Notes under the pieces: model-generated
Database searches by the model: none
What the model saw: the letters and a program-made list of their open reading frames with translations, nothing else
What the model was told of the DNA's origin: nothing
Made by a program: the position numbers and the translations under genes
Shown: piece by piece, positions 55,961-64,000 of the stretch
Numbering within the stretch: the stretch's first letter is position 1
Layout: each line of letters opens with the position of its first letter
Assembly: GCA_965277675.1 (NCBI GenBank)
Contig: OZ255839.1
Coordinates: 186,001 to 250,000 of the forward strand
Origin: UBA9659 sp965277675
GTDB lineage: Bacteria > Pseudomonadota > Gammaproteobacteria > Pseudomonadales > Azotimanducaceae
Reading direction: 5' to 3'
DNA length: 64,000 nucleotides

Positions 55961-58900
55961 CTAGTTGTCGGGCGGCGCTTCTGAAGTCACCCGAACTTCC
56001 GGGAAGATGTACTGGAACTCAAGCGATTCTTTGTCGCCGGTGTTCGCCCGCAACCTGAAACTTTCAGTGAGCTGATAATCCAGCAGGATGCCGCCAATAC
56101 GGGAGAAGGTACCGTAGGTATATCGCAGGTAGAGATTATGGCTGATTCTCCTGCCGGCACCGACTTCGATGCCATCGATGGAGCTTGAGACAATCAGTTC
56201 ATCCAGTCCGGTCGCAGCAGCGATCCGGTCGGTGATTAACCCGGAGCCGCTGAGTCCCAGATTCAGCGCCGCGGCCGCGATATCGATCTGTTCCTGGCTT
56301 TCAGTATCCGATAACAGTCGCCCCGTGAGTAACACAGAAAGTGCATCAGCCTCAGGCAACGCCGGTGCGCTGCTAATTTGTGTCGTCAGGTCTGAGGCAT
56401 ATCCCCTGACGCTGACGGTGACAATGTACTCCCGCCTGTTGGTCCTGATTTTTCGGTTGGCCCTGACGTCTACCAGAGGATCGTCGACGGGACCGTTGAA
56501 AACGAGTGTTCCCTGGGTAATCGATAACTTTTGTCCGTAAAACCCAAAGGTGCCACCGCTGGTCATGAGCGTGCCTCGAAGATTATCCGGTTTGCCAGGT
56601 GTTGCCAGGTAGTTCAGTTTTCCTGACAAGCTGGTAGCAAGCCCAAAAGCTTCAAACAGGGTGTCTTCGGCGATCTCAAGTACGATATCAGTGTTCAGTC
56701 GTTGGCGGGTCTCTCGTTGCTCTCGACCAAGTACCACCACATCTTCCGAGGGGAGGATGGCTGACTCTGGCAGTGACTTGAGCAGGTATCTCGCCTCTGT
56801 AACTTTCATATTTCCACTGAGAAAGTGACTGCCGCCGCGGAAGGTGTATCTGATGTTGCTGGAGACGCGTGCCTTACCATCGAGACGATCCATCGCCAAC
56901 AACTCATCTGACCGAATATCGAGTTCGGCAACGGTATTGATGCCGTCCAGTCCCGTCAAAGAACCTGTAATAGAGATAGGGTTACTGCTGGTGTCTTTCG
57001 CGCGCGCATCTATCTGAATACTGTCCGTATCAGTGGCGTTCGCTGTGACGTTAATATCCGTCAGTGAAACGCCTAAGAGCGCCAGATCGATGGTGCCATC
57101 GAGCCATTGTGCGTCGCCGTTCAACTTGTGTGACTGGCCATCAGATTCAAATGACAGATCGGCACGTACCATGCCTCTGGCGTCTGTCGCCCAGGGTTGC
57201 AGGCGGTTCGCGAACAGTTCCGGGTTCGTTAATGTCAGGTTGATGTGGCCGCCATACTGGCTTTCTTCAGGCACCAGTTTGAGTTGGCCTTTGATGGCTA
57301 ATAATTCCGGCAGATTACCGTCAACGCTGACCACGGTACCTGAATGATCCGTGCCGGCCGCTAAACGCAGAACGCCGGCCGCGATCTCCTCATCAAGCAG
57401 GTCATCAGGCAGCCCCGACATTCGGATAGCTGAGGCGCTCAGGTTACCGTCGAGGGCGAAACGGGTGATGTTAGAGGTACGTAAATCGCCATTCAGCGTT
57501 GTTTCAAGTTTGTAGTCAAAGCCTGGCGCTAAGGTTGGTGGTACAGCCCAATCCTGCAGATTGAGGCGGCCGCTACCTGAAGCTGTATCCAGGGCGATTG
57601 TTGCCTGACCACCGGTTTCGTTGTCGACAACAATCTCGCCGGCGAGGCGCTTTTCAGCAATGCGTATAGACGCAGGCTGGTGCAGGGAGACAGCAATATC
57701 CGGATGGCCCCATTCGGGATGCGTCTTCGCGTTTAGCGACATTAGATCGATGTCGATGCCATCCGCCTGTTGCTTAAACTGGCCGGTCGCAGATGCATCG
57801 AAGCGTTCAGACGCGGTAGAAAGTTCGAATTCGCCAGCCGTTAGATCGCCAGTTAAAGAAAGTGCTATATCACCGAGGACCTGCTGGTCTCGTGCCAGTT
57901 TGTGCAATGAAATCGCCGCCCAATTTGCTCGCTCCGTATTCATATCCAGGCTGATTTCAGCGATAGAGAATTCGTCGAACGCAGTGTCTGTTAAGTTAAG
58001 CGTTGAAATCACCGAGCTGTTGGTTGCTTGTAGCTGTCCGTTGAGGCGTGATCTAGAGCGCTGATACTGCAACAAGAATTCCCGGGTGTTTAGCGCAATC
58101 TCCCAGCGTTGATCCGCAGGGTCAAAATGGCCCGTCGCCTCAAGCGTCCCCGTGCCGTCAGTGATGGACAGTTGACTGATCGCGATGCGGTTTTCCCCGA
58201 TAGTTAATGCCATATCGCCGTCAACAGCGGCAGATGTAAATGGGTTTTGTAAGCCCCGGATGGCAGCTCGGATAGATTCGAACCGCAAATCACTGGTGAT
58301 TTCTGCAATGCCAGACAGCATGAAAATCCCGGCATCTGTTTTTAGGGGGAGTTGATCAAACGTTGTTACGCTCGTCAGCAGGTTTTCTGATTTCCTGCCT
58401 GAGGTCAGCACAGTTCGATTTTCTGTGAGAGTTTTTGCGCTGTAACTGAACTGCTGCGCGTCGCCGATGAAAACTGCGTTTGCGCTGGCACGCTGGTCCA
58501 GGCCGACATCCATCAAGTGCATTTCCGGGATTTCCACCTGAGCGTTAAATGGCCAGTTTGGCAAGGTCGTGTTTACCTGACCTCGAAGCTGACCGAATGG
58601 CAGGTCCAGCTCGGCATACAGATCCGCAAGCGTGCCGTTAAGCTGATAAGTCGCCGACATCTCAGTGGCCATAATGGTGCCCTGACTGGCGATGTTACTG
58701 GTGGTCAGATTGGTATTGATCTGGCCCCGGTAACTGAAATCCTCTGTGGCAAACACGAGTGATTTTACGTTGACCCTGGCAGGGCTCAGCTGCAACTGAC
58801 GAAGCCTGAGGTTGCGGACGCTGGTGTCATTGATTTGTAGTGCATGGATATTGGTTTGTGCGATGTAAACCTGCAGAGGGATGCTCGGCAACACAACGGG

Positions 58901-59257
58901 CGGCAGCAGGGTTGCATCACTTTTTGGCTGACCAGTGAATACCAGCAGGATACTTTGCGCTTCAAGAAAACCCAGTCTTGGGTACCCAAACGCGGCAGAC
59001 ATATAGACGTTCAGCTTGAAGCAGAGCCCTTCGATCTTGACGCGACGCTCTGCTGCCAGTGCGTAGTTCAGTCGCTCCACGCAAAGTCTGTCGCTAACAA
59101 CCCCGGAAACGCCTTGTACCTCGATCTCGAAGTAGGGTGCGAGCTTCTCGATCAGGAAACGATTGCCGTGTTCGGATAAACCCAGCCAGGCAATTGCACC
59201 GCAACTCCCGACAATCAACAAGCGAATAGCGTATCTGGTTATGGACCAGACGATCAC
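55961..59257 (-). CDS. tamB: Translocation and assembly module protein TamB
   Basis: A 1098-residue AsmA-like/TamB protein with one N-terminal anchor helix (YAIRLLIVGSCGAIAWLGL), a long beta-taco body and the DUF490 C-terminus (ALSVLLTGRLLSD, ITDRIAAATGLDELIVSSS, VGAGRRISHNLYLRYTYGTF). TamB spans the periplasm and works with TamA in outer-membrane assembly and, in current views, lipid transport. It starts at GTG 59257, overlapping tamA by 4 bp (GTGA). It is somewhat shorter than E. coli TamB (about 1259 residues). Confidence 0.96.
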   Translation of the reverse strand: MIVWSITRYAIRLLIVGSCGAIAWLGLSEHGNRFLIEKLAPYFEIEVQGVSGVVSDRLCVERLNYALAAERRVKIEGLCFKLNVYMSAAFGYPRLGFLEAQSILLVFTGQPKSDATLLPPVVLPSIPLQVYIAQTNIHALQINDTSVRNLRLRQLQLSPARVNVKSLVFATEDFSYRGQINTNLTTSNIASQGTIMATEMSATYQLNGTLADLYAELDLPFGQLRGQVNTTLPNWPFNAQVEIPEMHLMDVGLDQRASANAVFIGDAQQFSYSAKTLTENRTVLTSGRKSENLLTSVTTFDQLPLKTDAGIFMLSGIAEITSDLRFESIRAAIRGLQNPFTSAAVDGDMALTIGENRIAISQLSITDGTGTLEATGHFDPADQRWEIALNTREFLLQYQRSRSRLNGQLQATNSSVISTLNLTDTAFDEFSIAEISLDMNTERANWAAISLHKLARDQQVLGDIALSLTGDLTAGEFELSTASERFDASATGQFKQQADGIDIDLMSLNAKTHPEWGHPDIAVSLHQPASIRIAEKRLAGEIVVDNETGGQATIALDTASGSGRLNLQDWAVPPTLAPGFDYKLETTLNGDLRTSNITRFALDGNLSASAIRMSGLPDDLLDEEIAAGVLRLAAGTDHSGTVVSVDGNLPELLAIKGQLKLVPEESQYGGHINLTLTNPELFANRLQPWATDARGMVRADLSFESDGQSHKLNGDAQWLDGTIDLALLGVSLTDINVTANATDTDSIQIDARAKDTSSNPISITGSLTGLDGINTVAELDIRSDELLAMDRLDGKARVSSNIRYTFRGGSHFLSGNMKVTEARYLLKSLPESAILPSEDVVVLGREQRETRQRLNTDIVLEIAEDTLFEAFGLATSLSGKLNYLATPGKPDNLRGTLMTSGGTFGFYGQKLSITQGTLVFNGPVDDPLVDVRANRKIRTNRREYIVTVSVRGYASDLTTQISSAPALPEADALSVLLTGRLLSDTESQEQIDIAAAALNLGLSGSGLITDRIAAATGLDELIVSSSIDGIEVGAGRRISHNLYLRYTYGTFSRIGGILLDYQLTESFRLRANTGDKESLEFQYIFPEVRVTSEAPPDN

Positions 59258-60966
59258 AAGTCGGGTCCGAGGCTAATGTGTACCCGAAAGTCTTCATCTG
59301 AACCTTGAACAGGAAAGCCGATGGCCACGCGCACTGCGCCAACCGGAGAAAGCCAGCCTATGCCGACACCGGCTGCTACCGGCCATTCCTCGGTCTTTTC
59401 TCCGTCGAACCCGACATCGCCGGCATCAATGAATGCGCTAGCCAGCCAGTTTTCAGCAACGAGATAATCAATCTCTGCTGAGGCGGTAAACAACCACTCA
59501 CCTCCGGTGGTGTCGTTGTTTGCGTTACGTGGACCAAGAGAACGGTAATCAAACCCCCTGACTGATCTGTCACCGCCGGCAAAGAAACGCCAGTTTGTGG
59601 GCACCTCATCAAATTTGCTGGTATGTAGATAGCCTGCTGAACTGCGCAGTATCAGCCTGGTGCGCGTATCCAGCCCTGTAATGACCTTGATGTCTCCGGA
59701 GATACGGATAAACGATGCGTCGGAATACACCTTGTCGGTAGATCCTGCGAGTTCCACGCGAGTCCGCATGCCTACAGGACGATTGCCTTCGCTGGCGTTT
59801 CGATAAACCAGTCCGATACCTGGTACCAGCGCCCGGTTTATCTGATCAGCATCATCGAGATCGGTGCGTTCATAGGTCAGTTCCAGAAATGGTTCGATGC
59901 GCCATCGATCGCGCGAAAGACTATCCCTGAGCCCGGCGGCATAGGTTCTTGCATCAATGGCGTCATTGCCATTCTGGGCGTTCGCCCCGACGTAAAAGCT
60001 GCGCCAGTCTTCAAGCGGTCTCTCGCCTGGTATTCGATACTCTGCCTGCAGGTCAAACAATTCTGCCTGCGCACCGGCTTCCATTTCTGCTTTCAGTTGA
60101 TGCCCATAGGCATTCAATAGCGGTCGAGCGTAACCGGCTGTTGCGAACACACCCTTGTCGGTAGAGATGCCAGCACCAATACTTCGATCGCGCTGCACGT
60201 TCTGTTCGCCCATAACCGTCAGGTCTAGGGTGGCATCGTCGGCATTGGCAATGGTGACTAATTCAACCTGCTTGAAGTAACCGGTCTGACTCAAGGATTG
60301 CTGCGTTCTTCGAATTTGATCGCGATCAGCTGGATCACCTTTGCTTATCGTGATCAGGCGTCTTGCCAGTTCCGGGTGAAGGAAGGAGAAGCCCTGCTCG
60401 ATTTTGCCGATGCGGTAGCGCTCACCGGTGACCAATCTCAGTTCAATATCTGCGGTCAAGGCATCAGGATCAATCGTGACACGGTTAACGGCATAAGTGG
60501 CGTCAAGATATCCCTGATCCATGGCAGTGCTGCGCAACTGATCCCGGAGCGATTCGTATTGTTGGTGCTCGAAAATTCTGCCCTGCTTAAGCGGCAACGC
60601 TTCGGTTGTTTTTGCGAACTGCGGATGGTTACCGCCTTCAATGTTGACGCGTACGGTATTCACCAGAACACCAGGACCCGGATCAATCATGAATGTTGCC
60701 TGCCAGCAGGTGGCGGCCTCAAAACTCAGTTCTCGGTCTATGGTCGCCTGGTAGTAGCCAAAGGGTTCAATAGCACGGCTAATATCCTGGACCGATTGCG
60801 AAAAGGCGCGACGAACATCCGCGGGCCGTGTTGCACAGGAAAGTTTCGCAAGGGGCATGACCTGACGGATGTTTTTTTCGAGTTGATTGGAGACACCGCT
60901 GATCCTGACTTCAGCCTGCGCTGAAAGAGCCAGAAAAAGCGATAGGGTTATCCAGCAGTACTTCAA
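59254..60966 (-). CDS. tamA: Outer-membrane assembly protein TamA
   Basis: A 570-residue Omp85-family protein: signal peptide (MKYCWITLSLFLALSAQA), POTRA repeats (to about 270) and a 16-strand barrel with VRGFDYRSLGPRN, the conserved RGF-type segment of lid loop 6. It starts at TTG 60966. A TATACT hexamer (61019-61014) about 48 bp upstream could be the -10, giving a leader of about 40 nt. It is co-transcribed with tamB. Confidence 0.96.
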   Translation of the reverse strand: MKYCWITLSLFLALSAQAEVRISGVSNQLEKNIRQVMPLAKLSCATRPADVRRAFSQSVQDISRAIEPFGYYQATIDRELSFEAATCWQATFMIDPGPGVLVNTVRVNIEGGNHPQFAKTTEALPLKQGRIFEHQQYESLRDQLRSTAMDQGYLDATYAVNRVTIDPDALTADIELRLVTGERYRIGKIEQGFSFLHPELARRLITISKGDPADRDQIRRTQQSLSQTGYFKQVELVTIANADDATLDLTVMGEQNVQRDRSIGAGISTDKGVFATAGYARPLLNAYGHQLKAEMEAGAQAELFDLQAEYRIPGERPLEDWRSFYVGANAQNGNDAIDARTYAAGLRDSLSRDRWRIEPFLELTYERTDLDDADQINRALVPGIGLVYRNASEGNRPVGMRTRVELAGSTDKVYSDASFIRISGDIKVITGLDTRTRLILRSSAGYLHTSKFDEVPTNWRFFAGGDRSVRGFDYRSLGPRNANNDTTGGEWLFTASAEIDYLVAENWLASAFIDAGDVGFDGEKTEEWPVAAGVGIGWLSPVGAVRVAIGFPVQGSDEDFRVHISLGPDL

Positions 60967-61136
60967 TTTATCAGACCGGTAGCGACCCGGCGATCGGCAC
61001 GGGTAGAAACACTAGTATAAGTCAGTAATCCCGGCTGGCGGGCTGAACAGGCTCAAAAGAGCGAATGCGTCCACGCCGCCCTGATGTGCAGCGCGTTGTT
61101 GTTTTCGGTCTGAGCGGTGTCTTGAACAGCCAGATA

Positions 61137-62849
61137 TCAGGATGCCATTCTCGGATCCGACTGGGATCCTCTGACGAGCCGTCCGGGCAGTGCGCCGGTC
61201 GCCTCGCCGTTTTCGTAGATCACCTCACCCGCCTTGATCGTCATGTCAATGCCCTCGGCGTTTTGTAGAAATCGTTTTCCGCCTGCGGGCAGGTCATGCA
61301 CGATGTGGGGAGTCTGTAGCCTTAATGCATCGAAGTCGATGACGTTCAGGTCCGCTTTCAACCCTTCCGAAATCATGCCACGGTCATGCAGTGAGTAGAG
61401 TTCAGCGGGCTGTTTACACAACATGTTGATCGCTTGTGCCAACTCGATCTTCTGATTGTCCTTGACCCATTTCGTCAGCACGTAGATGTTGGCGCTGGTA
61501 TCGCAAATGGAGCCCACGTGAGCACCGCCATCACCAAGGGCGCTGACGGTGTGCGGGTGGGTCAGTAGTTCTTCTATGTGCTTGGAGAAGTTCGCTGCTG
61601 GGATGTAAACCAGGTTATTGCCGTTGTTACCCAGAAAATAGTCGTATAGCCATTCCGAGGGTTCACGGCCTTCTTTTTCTGCCATGGCGACCACCGAAGT
61701 GTCACGACTTGGCAGATACTCAATAGGATCTTCCAGCGGATACATGTTGCGGAACCGTTTTTCGAAAATTTCTACAAAGACATGCGGTTGGTCGCTTTCT
61801 TCTCGCAGAATTTTGGCTTTAATCTCCGGATCCCGGAGCTTTTCGATTTTTTCATCCCAGGGCAGGTCGATGAGCGCCTGATAGGTTGGTCGTGCATAAA
61901 ACGAATGCATCGACGCGGGGTGGCCCATCAATATACCCACGGGCCTTGAGATAACCTGAGCCCGAATGTCCAGGCCTTCAGCCTGAGCCTGTTCGATACG
62001 GTCGAGTTGTTCGCGCCAGAGGTTGGGTGTGGGTGCCAGGTCCAGTAGCGTGAACGTACCTTTGACGCCGGATTGTTTGGCGGTTTCTCTGAGAATACTG
62101 AATTCATCGTCGGCATCCTCCCAGTCAGAAATCATTTGGAATACGCTGCCTCGTTCACCAGATAATGAGGCGCCCAGGGCCTTCAACTCATCTGTTGCAG
62201 CCCGGTAGGTTGGAATAAACTCGCCGGAACTGCTGCGGTGGACGAGGGTTCGGGATGTCGAGAACCCCATGGCGCCGGCCTCGATACCTTCCTTGATGAG
62301 AACCTGCATCTTTTCAATGTCATCGTCAGTCGCCGGTTCCCGGTTAACCGCTCTTTCTCCCATGACGTAAACCCGCAGTGGACCGTGGGGTAATAGTGCA
62401 GCGATGTCGATGTCGCGGGCTCTTTGTTCCAGCGCGTTCAGGTACTCCGGGAAGGTTTCCCAGTTCCAGGGTAAGCCTTCGTCCATCGCGGAGCCCGGAA
62501 TTTCTTCCACGCCTTCCATTAACTGCACGAGGACTTCATGGTCCTGCGGTTTGCAGGGCGCAAAACCCACGCCACAGTTCCCCATGACAACCGTCGTGGT
62601 GCCGAGGTTCGAGGAAGGGTTCATGTGGTCATCCCAGGTAGCCTGACCATCATAGTGAGTGTGAACATCAACAAAACCCGGGGTTACAACCTTGCCGGTT
62701 GCATCAATAGTCCTTGTTGCGCTGCCTTCGATGTTGGCAGCGACCTTCGCAATCACGCCATCTTTAACAGCCACGTCCAGGGTGGCGGATGGGCCGCCGG
62801 AACCGTCAAATACTTCGCCGTTACGGATGATCAGGTCGTAGTCACTCAT
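61137..62849 (-). CDS. N-acyl-D-amino-acid deacylase-like amidohydrolase
   Basis: A 570-residue metal-dependent hydrolase starting MSDYDLIIRNGEVFDGSGGP at ATG 62849, with GGAG 9 bp upstream; the 18-residue longer frame is rejected. The metal motif is VDVHTHYDGQATWD, and other landmarks are GNCGVGFAPC, HGPLRVYVMGERA and SDGGAHVGSICDTS-like ALGDGGAHVGS. Related enzymes deacylate N-acyl-D-amino acids or open related cyclic amides. It stands alone between tamA and the patatin gene. The substrate is not determined. Confidence 0.92.
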   Translation of the reverse strand: MSDYDLIIRNGEVFDGSGGPSATLDVAVKDGVIAKVAANIEGSATRTIDATGKVVTPGFVDVHTHYDGQATWDDHMNPSSNLGTTTVVMGNCGVGFAPCKPQDHEVLVQLMEGVEEIPGSAMDEGLPWNWETFPEYLNALEQRARDIDIAALLPHGPLRVYVMGERAVNREPATDDDIEKMQVLIKEGIEAGAMGFSTSRTLVHRSSSGEFIPTYRAATDELKALGASLSGERGSVFQMISDWEDADDEFSILRETAKQSGVKGTFTLLDLAPTPNLWREQLDRIEQAQAEGLDIRAQVISRPVGILMGHPASMHSFYARPTYQALIDLPWDEKIEKLRDPEIKAKILREESDQPHVFVEIFEKRFRNMYPLEDPIEYLPSRDTSVVAMAEKEGREPSEWLYDYFLGNNGNNLVYIPAANFSKHIEELLTHPHTVSALGDGGAHVGSICDTSANIYVLTKWVKDNQKIELAQAINMLCKQPAELYSLHDRGMISEGLKADLNVIDFDALRLQTPHIVHDLPAGGKRFLQNAEGIDMTIKAGEVIYENGEATGALPGRLVRGSQSDPRMAS

Positions 62850-62954
62850 GTCTGTGCTCCTCTCTATTGCGGGTACTTTCGCTTTTTTTTTCGGTTGGAT
62901 CAATCTTGTGAGCGGAAAAGAAGGTGCTGTGATTGCGGCCTATCAATCGCGGGT

Positions 62955-64000
62955 TCAGGTGAATCCACTGACAAACCGCAACGGATCGGGATCCTGGATG
63001 ACGCGGTCGAACATCTCTGCCAGCGCCTCGCTGGCGTCCATCGCTGTTTGCCAATACTCAACCCTCGCTGCGGGCGACAGGCGCCGGAAATCCTGTCGAT
63101 CCGGGATTTTGCCATAGGGCAGTGAGGCCAGATAGCTGCCCGAAGGTGCCAGCAGGACCGTGCGGTCCAGCAGCGGGGCGCTGTTCTGTCTCCAGGGTAG
63201 CTTTTTGTCAAACCAGCCGATGATGACCTTGTCTGAAAAGTGCGGGTACAACACCAGGCCTTCTCCTGCCTGATTGTTGAAATCGAAGTGATAGTCGATG
63301 ACACCGCCGTCCCAGTATTGCCCGGCGGGCGCGCCGACGGGATCACGTTGCCCTGACATCAGGAATGGAATAGATCCGCTCGCCAGCAGAGCCTGTTTAA
63401 GATTATTTACCGTCAGGGGGACGTGCCGGGTATTGAAGTCGCTGAAGTTGAATGCCGTGGACGCGCCGGAGCTGAACACAATCCGCTGAAACCCGGTTGC
63501 CAGCAAGCGACGATGCAGCAGATTACCGAGTGCGGCAGAAGCCATGCCTAATCCGAGCCGCGCACCGCGTGGATGACGATTCATGCCGAGACCCCGGGCG
63601 GTGACAATATGGGTGGTAAACCTGGGGTGCTGACAAACTTCATCAGCATTTTCCTTTGCACAGATCGGTTCCAGCACCCATTCACAGAGCGCATCGACGA
63701 TCTCTCCCGCCGATCTCGAATCGGTTGGGTCCCAGCGCTGATTGAAATATCGTTCCTGCAGATCGGTGATCGCCTGGTGTGGCCGGCGACAGGCGAGCGC
63801 GGCGTGGCGCCAGCTGCCGATAGAGGAACCGAAAAGTTCCATGGGATGATCTGAACGTTGCAGGAAGTCACCGAACAGATATCTGTCGAGGTGTGTCAGG
63901 CCAAGTAACTTGGCGCCGCCAGACGCACCGACCATGGCGGAAAACAGTTCGGGTGACCAGCCGTTTTCAGCCAGGCGTGCTCGAGCGACCGGGCCAGCCC
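62955..64000 (-). CDS. Patatin-like phospholipase family protein, N-terminus outside window
   Basis: The reading frame is open to the window edge, so at least 348 residues are visible without the N-terminus. The segment MVGASGGAKLLGL has a glycine-rich oxyanion-like turn, GSSIGSW fits the GxSxG nucleophile elbow and YWDGGVIDYHF the catalytic DGG of patatin lipases. It is likely an intracellular acyl-hydrolase acting on phospholipid or other esters. It reads toward the amidohydrolase gene, 105 bp away. Confidence 0.85.
   Translation of the reverse strand, partial: AGPVARARLAENGWSPELFSAMVGASGGAKLLGLTHLDRYLFGDFLQRSDHPMELFGSSIGSWRHAALACRRPHQAITDLQERYFNQRWDPTDSRSAGEIVDALCEWVLEPICAKENADEVCQHPRFTTHIVTARGLGMNRHPRGARLGLGMASAALGNLLHRRLLATGFQRIVFSSGASTAFNFSDFNTRHVPLTVNNLKQALLASGSIPFLMSGQRDPVGAPAGQYWDGGVIDYHFDFNNQAGEGLVLYPHFSDKVIIGWFDKKLPWRQNSAPLLDRTVLLAPSGSYLASLPYGKIPDRQDFRRLSPAARVEYWQTAMDASEALAEMFDRVIQDPDPLRFVSGFT

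Overview
The window reads as chromosomal DNA of a free-living, probably marine, aerobic gammaproteobacterium. The clues are a class II ketol-acid reductoisomerase, a TamA/TamB pair, a PilA-type pilin, an HAE1-type RND pump, many acyl-CoA dehydrogenases and enoyl-CoA hydratases, a fused B12-dependent acyl-CoA mutase (IcmF), a Coq4 protein, and SLC6-type and CNT-type sodium symporters. The species cannot be fixed from the sequence alone. No rRNA, tRNA, insertion sequence, CRISPR array or prophage was seen. TTG and GTG starts and 1-16 bp gene overlaps are common.

Layout. 1-14541 (+): the 3' part of a giant Ig-like repeat surface protein, followed at short intervals by a TolC-family outer-membrane factor, a small periplasmic adaptor, a GAF-HlyD membrane adaptor and a PqqD-like/M50 metallopeptidase/HlyD fusion. 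No ATPase gene is present, which makes this the most interesting locus. 14586-19536 (+): aldo/keto reductase, ilvC, a ModF-like tandem ATPase, an SDR. 19558-22985 (-): a nucleoside symporter translationally coupled to a cytoplasmic DMSO-reductase-family molybdoenzyme. 23099-24664 (+): phoU and an enoyl-CoA hydratase. 24642-25888 (-): a frameshifted MFS gene. 26091-33430 (+): a tight operon of acyl-CoA dehydrogenase, TetR regulator, icmF, a 58-residue DUF5522 protein, a BtuF-like protein without signal peptide and a luciferase-like oxidoreductase. Its promoter carries a perfect inverted repeat between -35 and -10, probably the TetR operator. An enoyl-CoA hydratase follows at 33506.

41253-34303 (-): six closely spaced genes: SLC6-type transporter, DUF3604 protein, YbaN/DUF454, acyl-CoA dehydrogenase, SDR, ATP-grasp protein. 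41410-42360 (+): transaldolase. 42420-43794: divergent coq4 and tetR around two tandem palindromes. 43887-47153 (+): DUF1993, POT peptide transporter, class III CoA-transferase. 53770-47160 (-): RND adaptor and pump, a DUF6265-like protein, an epoxide hydrolase, and a decayed isovaleryl-CoA dehydrogenase gene. 54111-55358 (+): acyl-CoA dehydrogenase ending at a strong terminator. 60966-55473 (-): tamA, tamB and a pilin. 62849-61137 (-): N-acyl-D-amino-acid deacylase-like amidohydrolase. 64000-62955 (-): patatin-like protein cut by the window edge.

The metabolic genes point to oxidation of branched and unusual acyl-CoAs, B12-dependent carbon-skeleton rearrangement, and uptake of peptides, nucleosides and amino-acid-like solutes. 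The first 14.5 kb looks devoted to making and exporting one very large repetitive surface protein.
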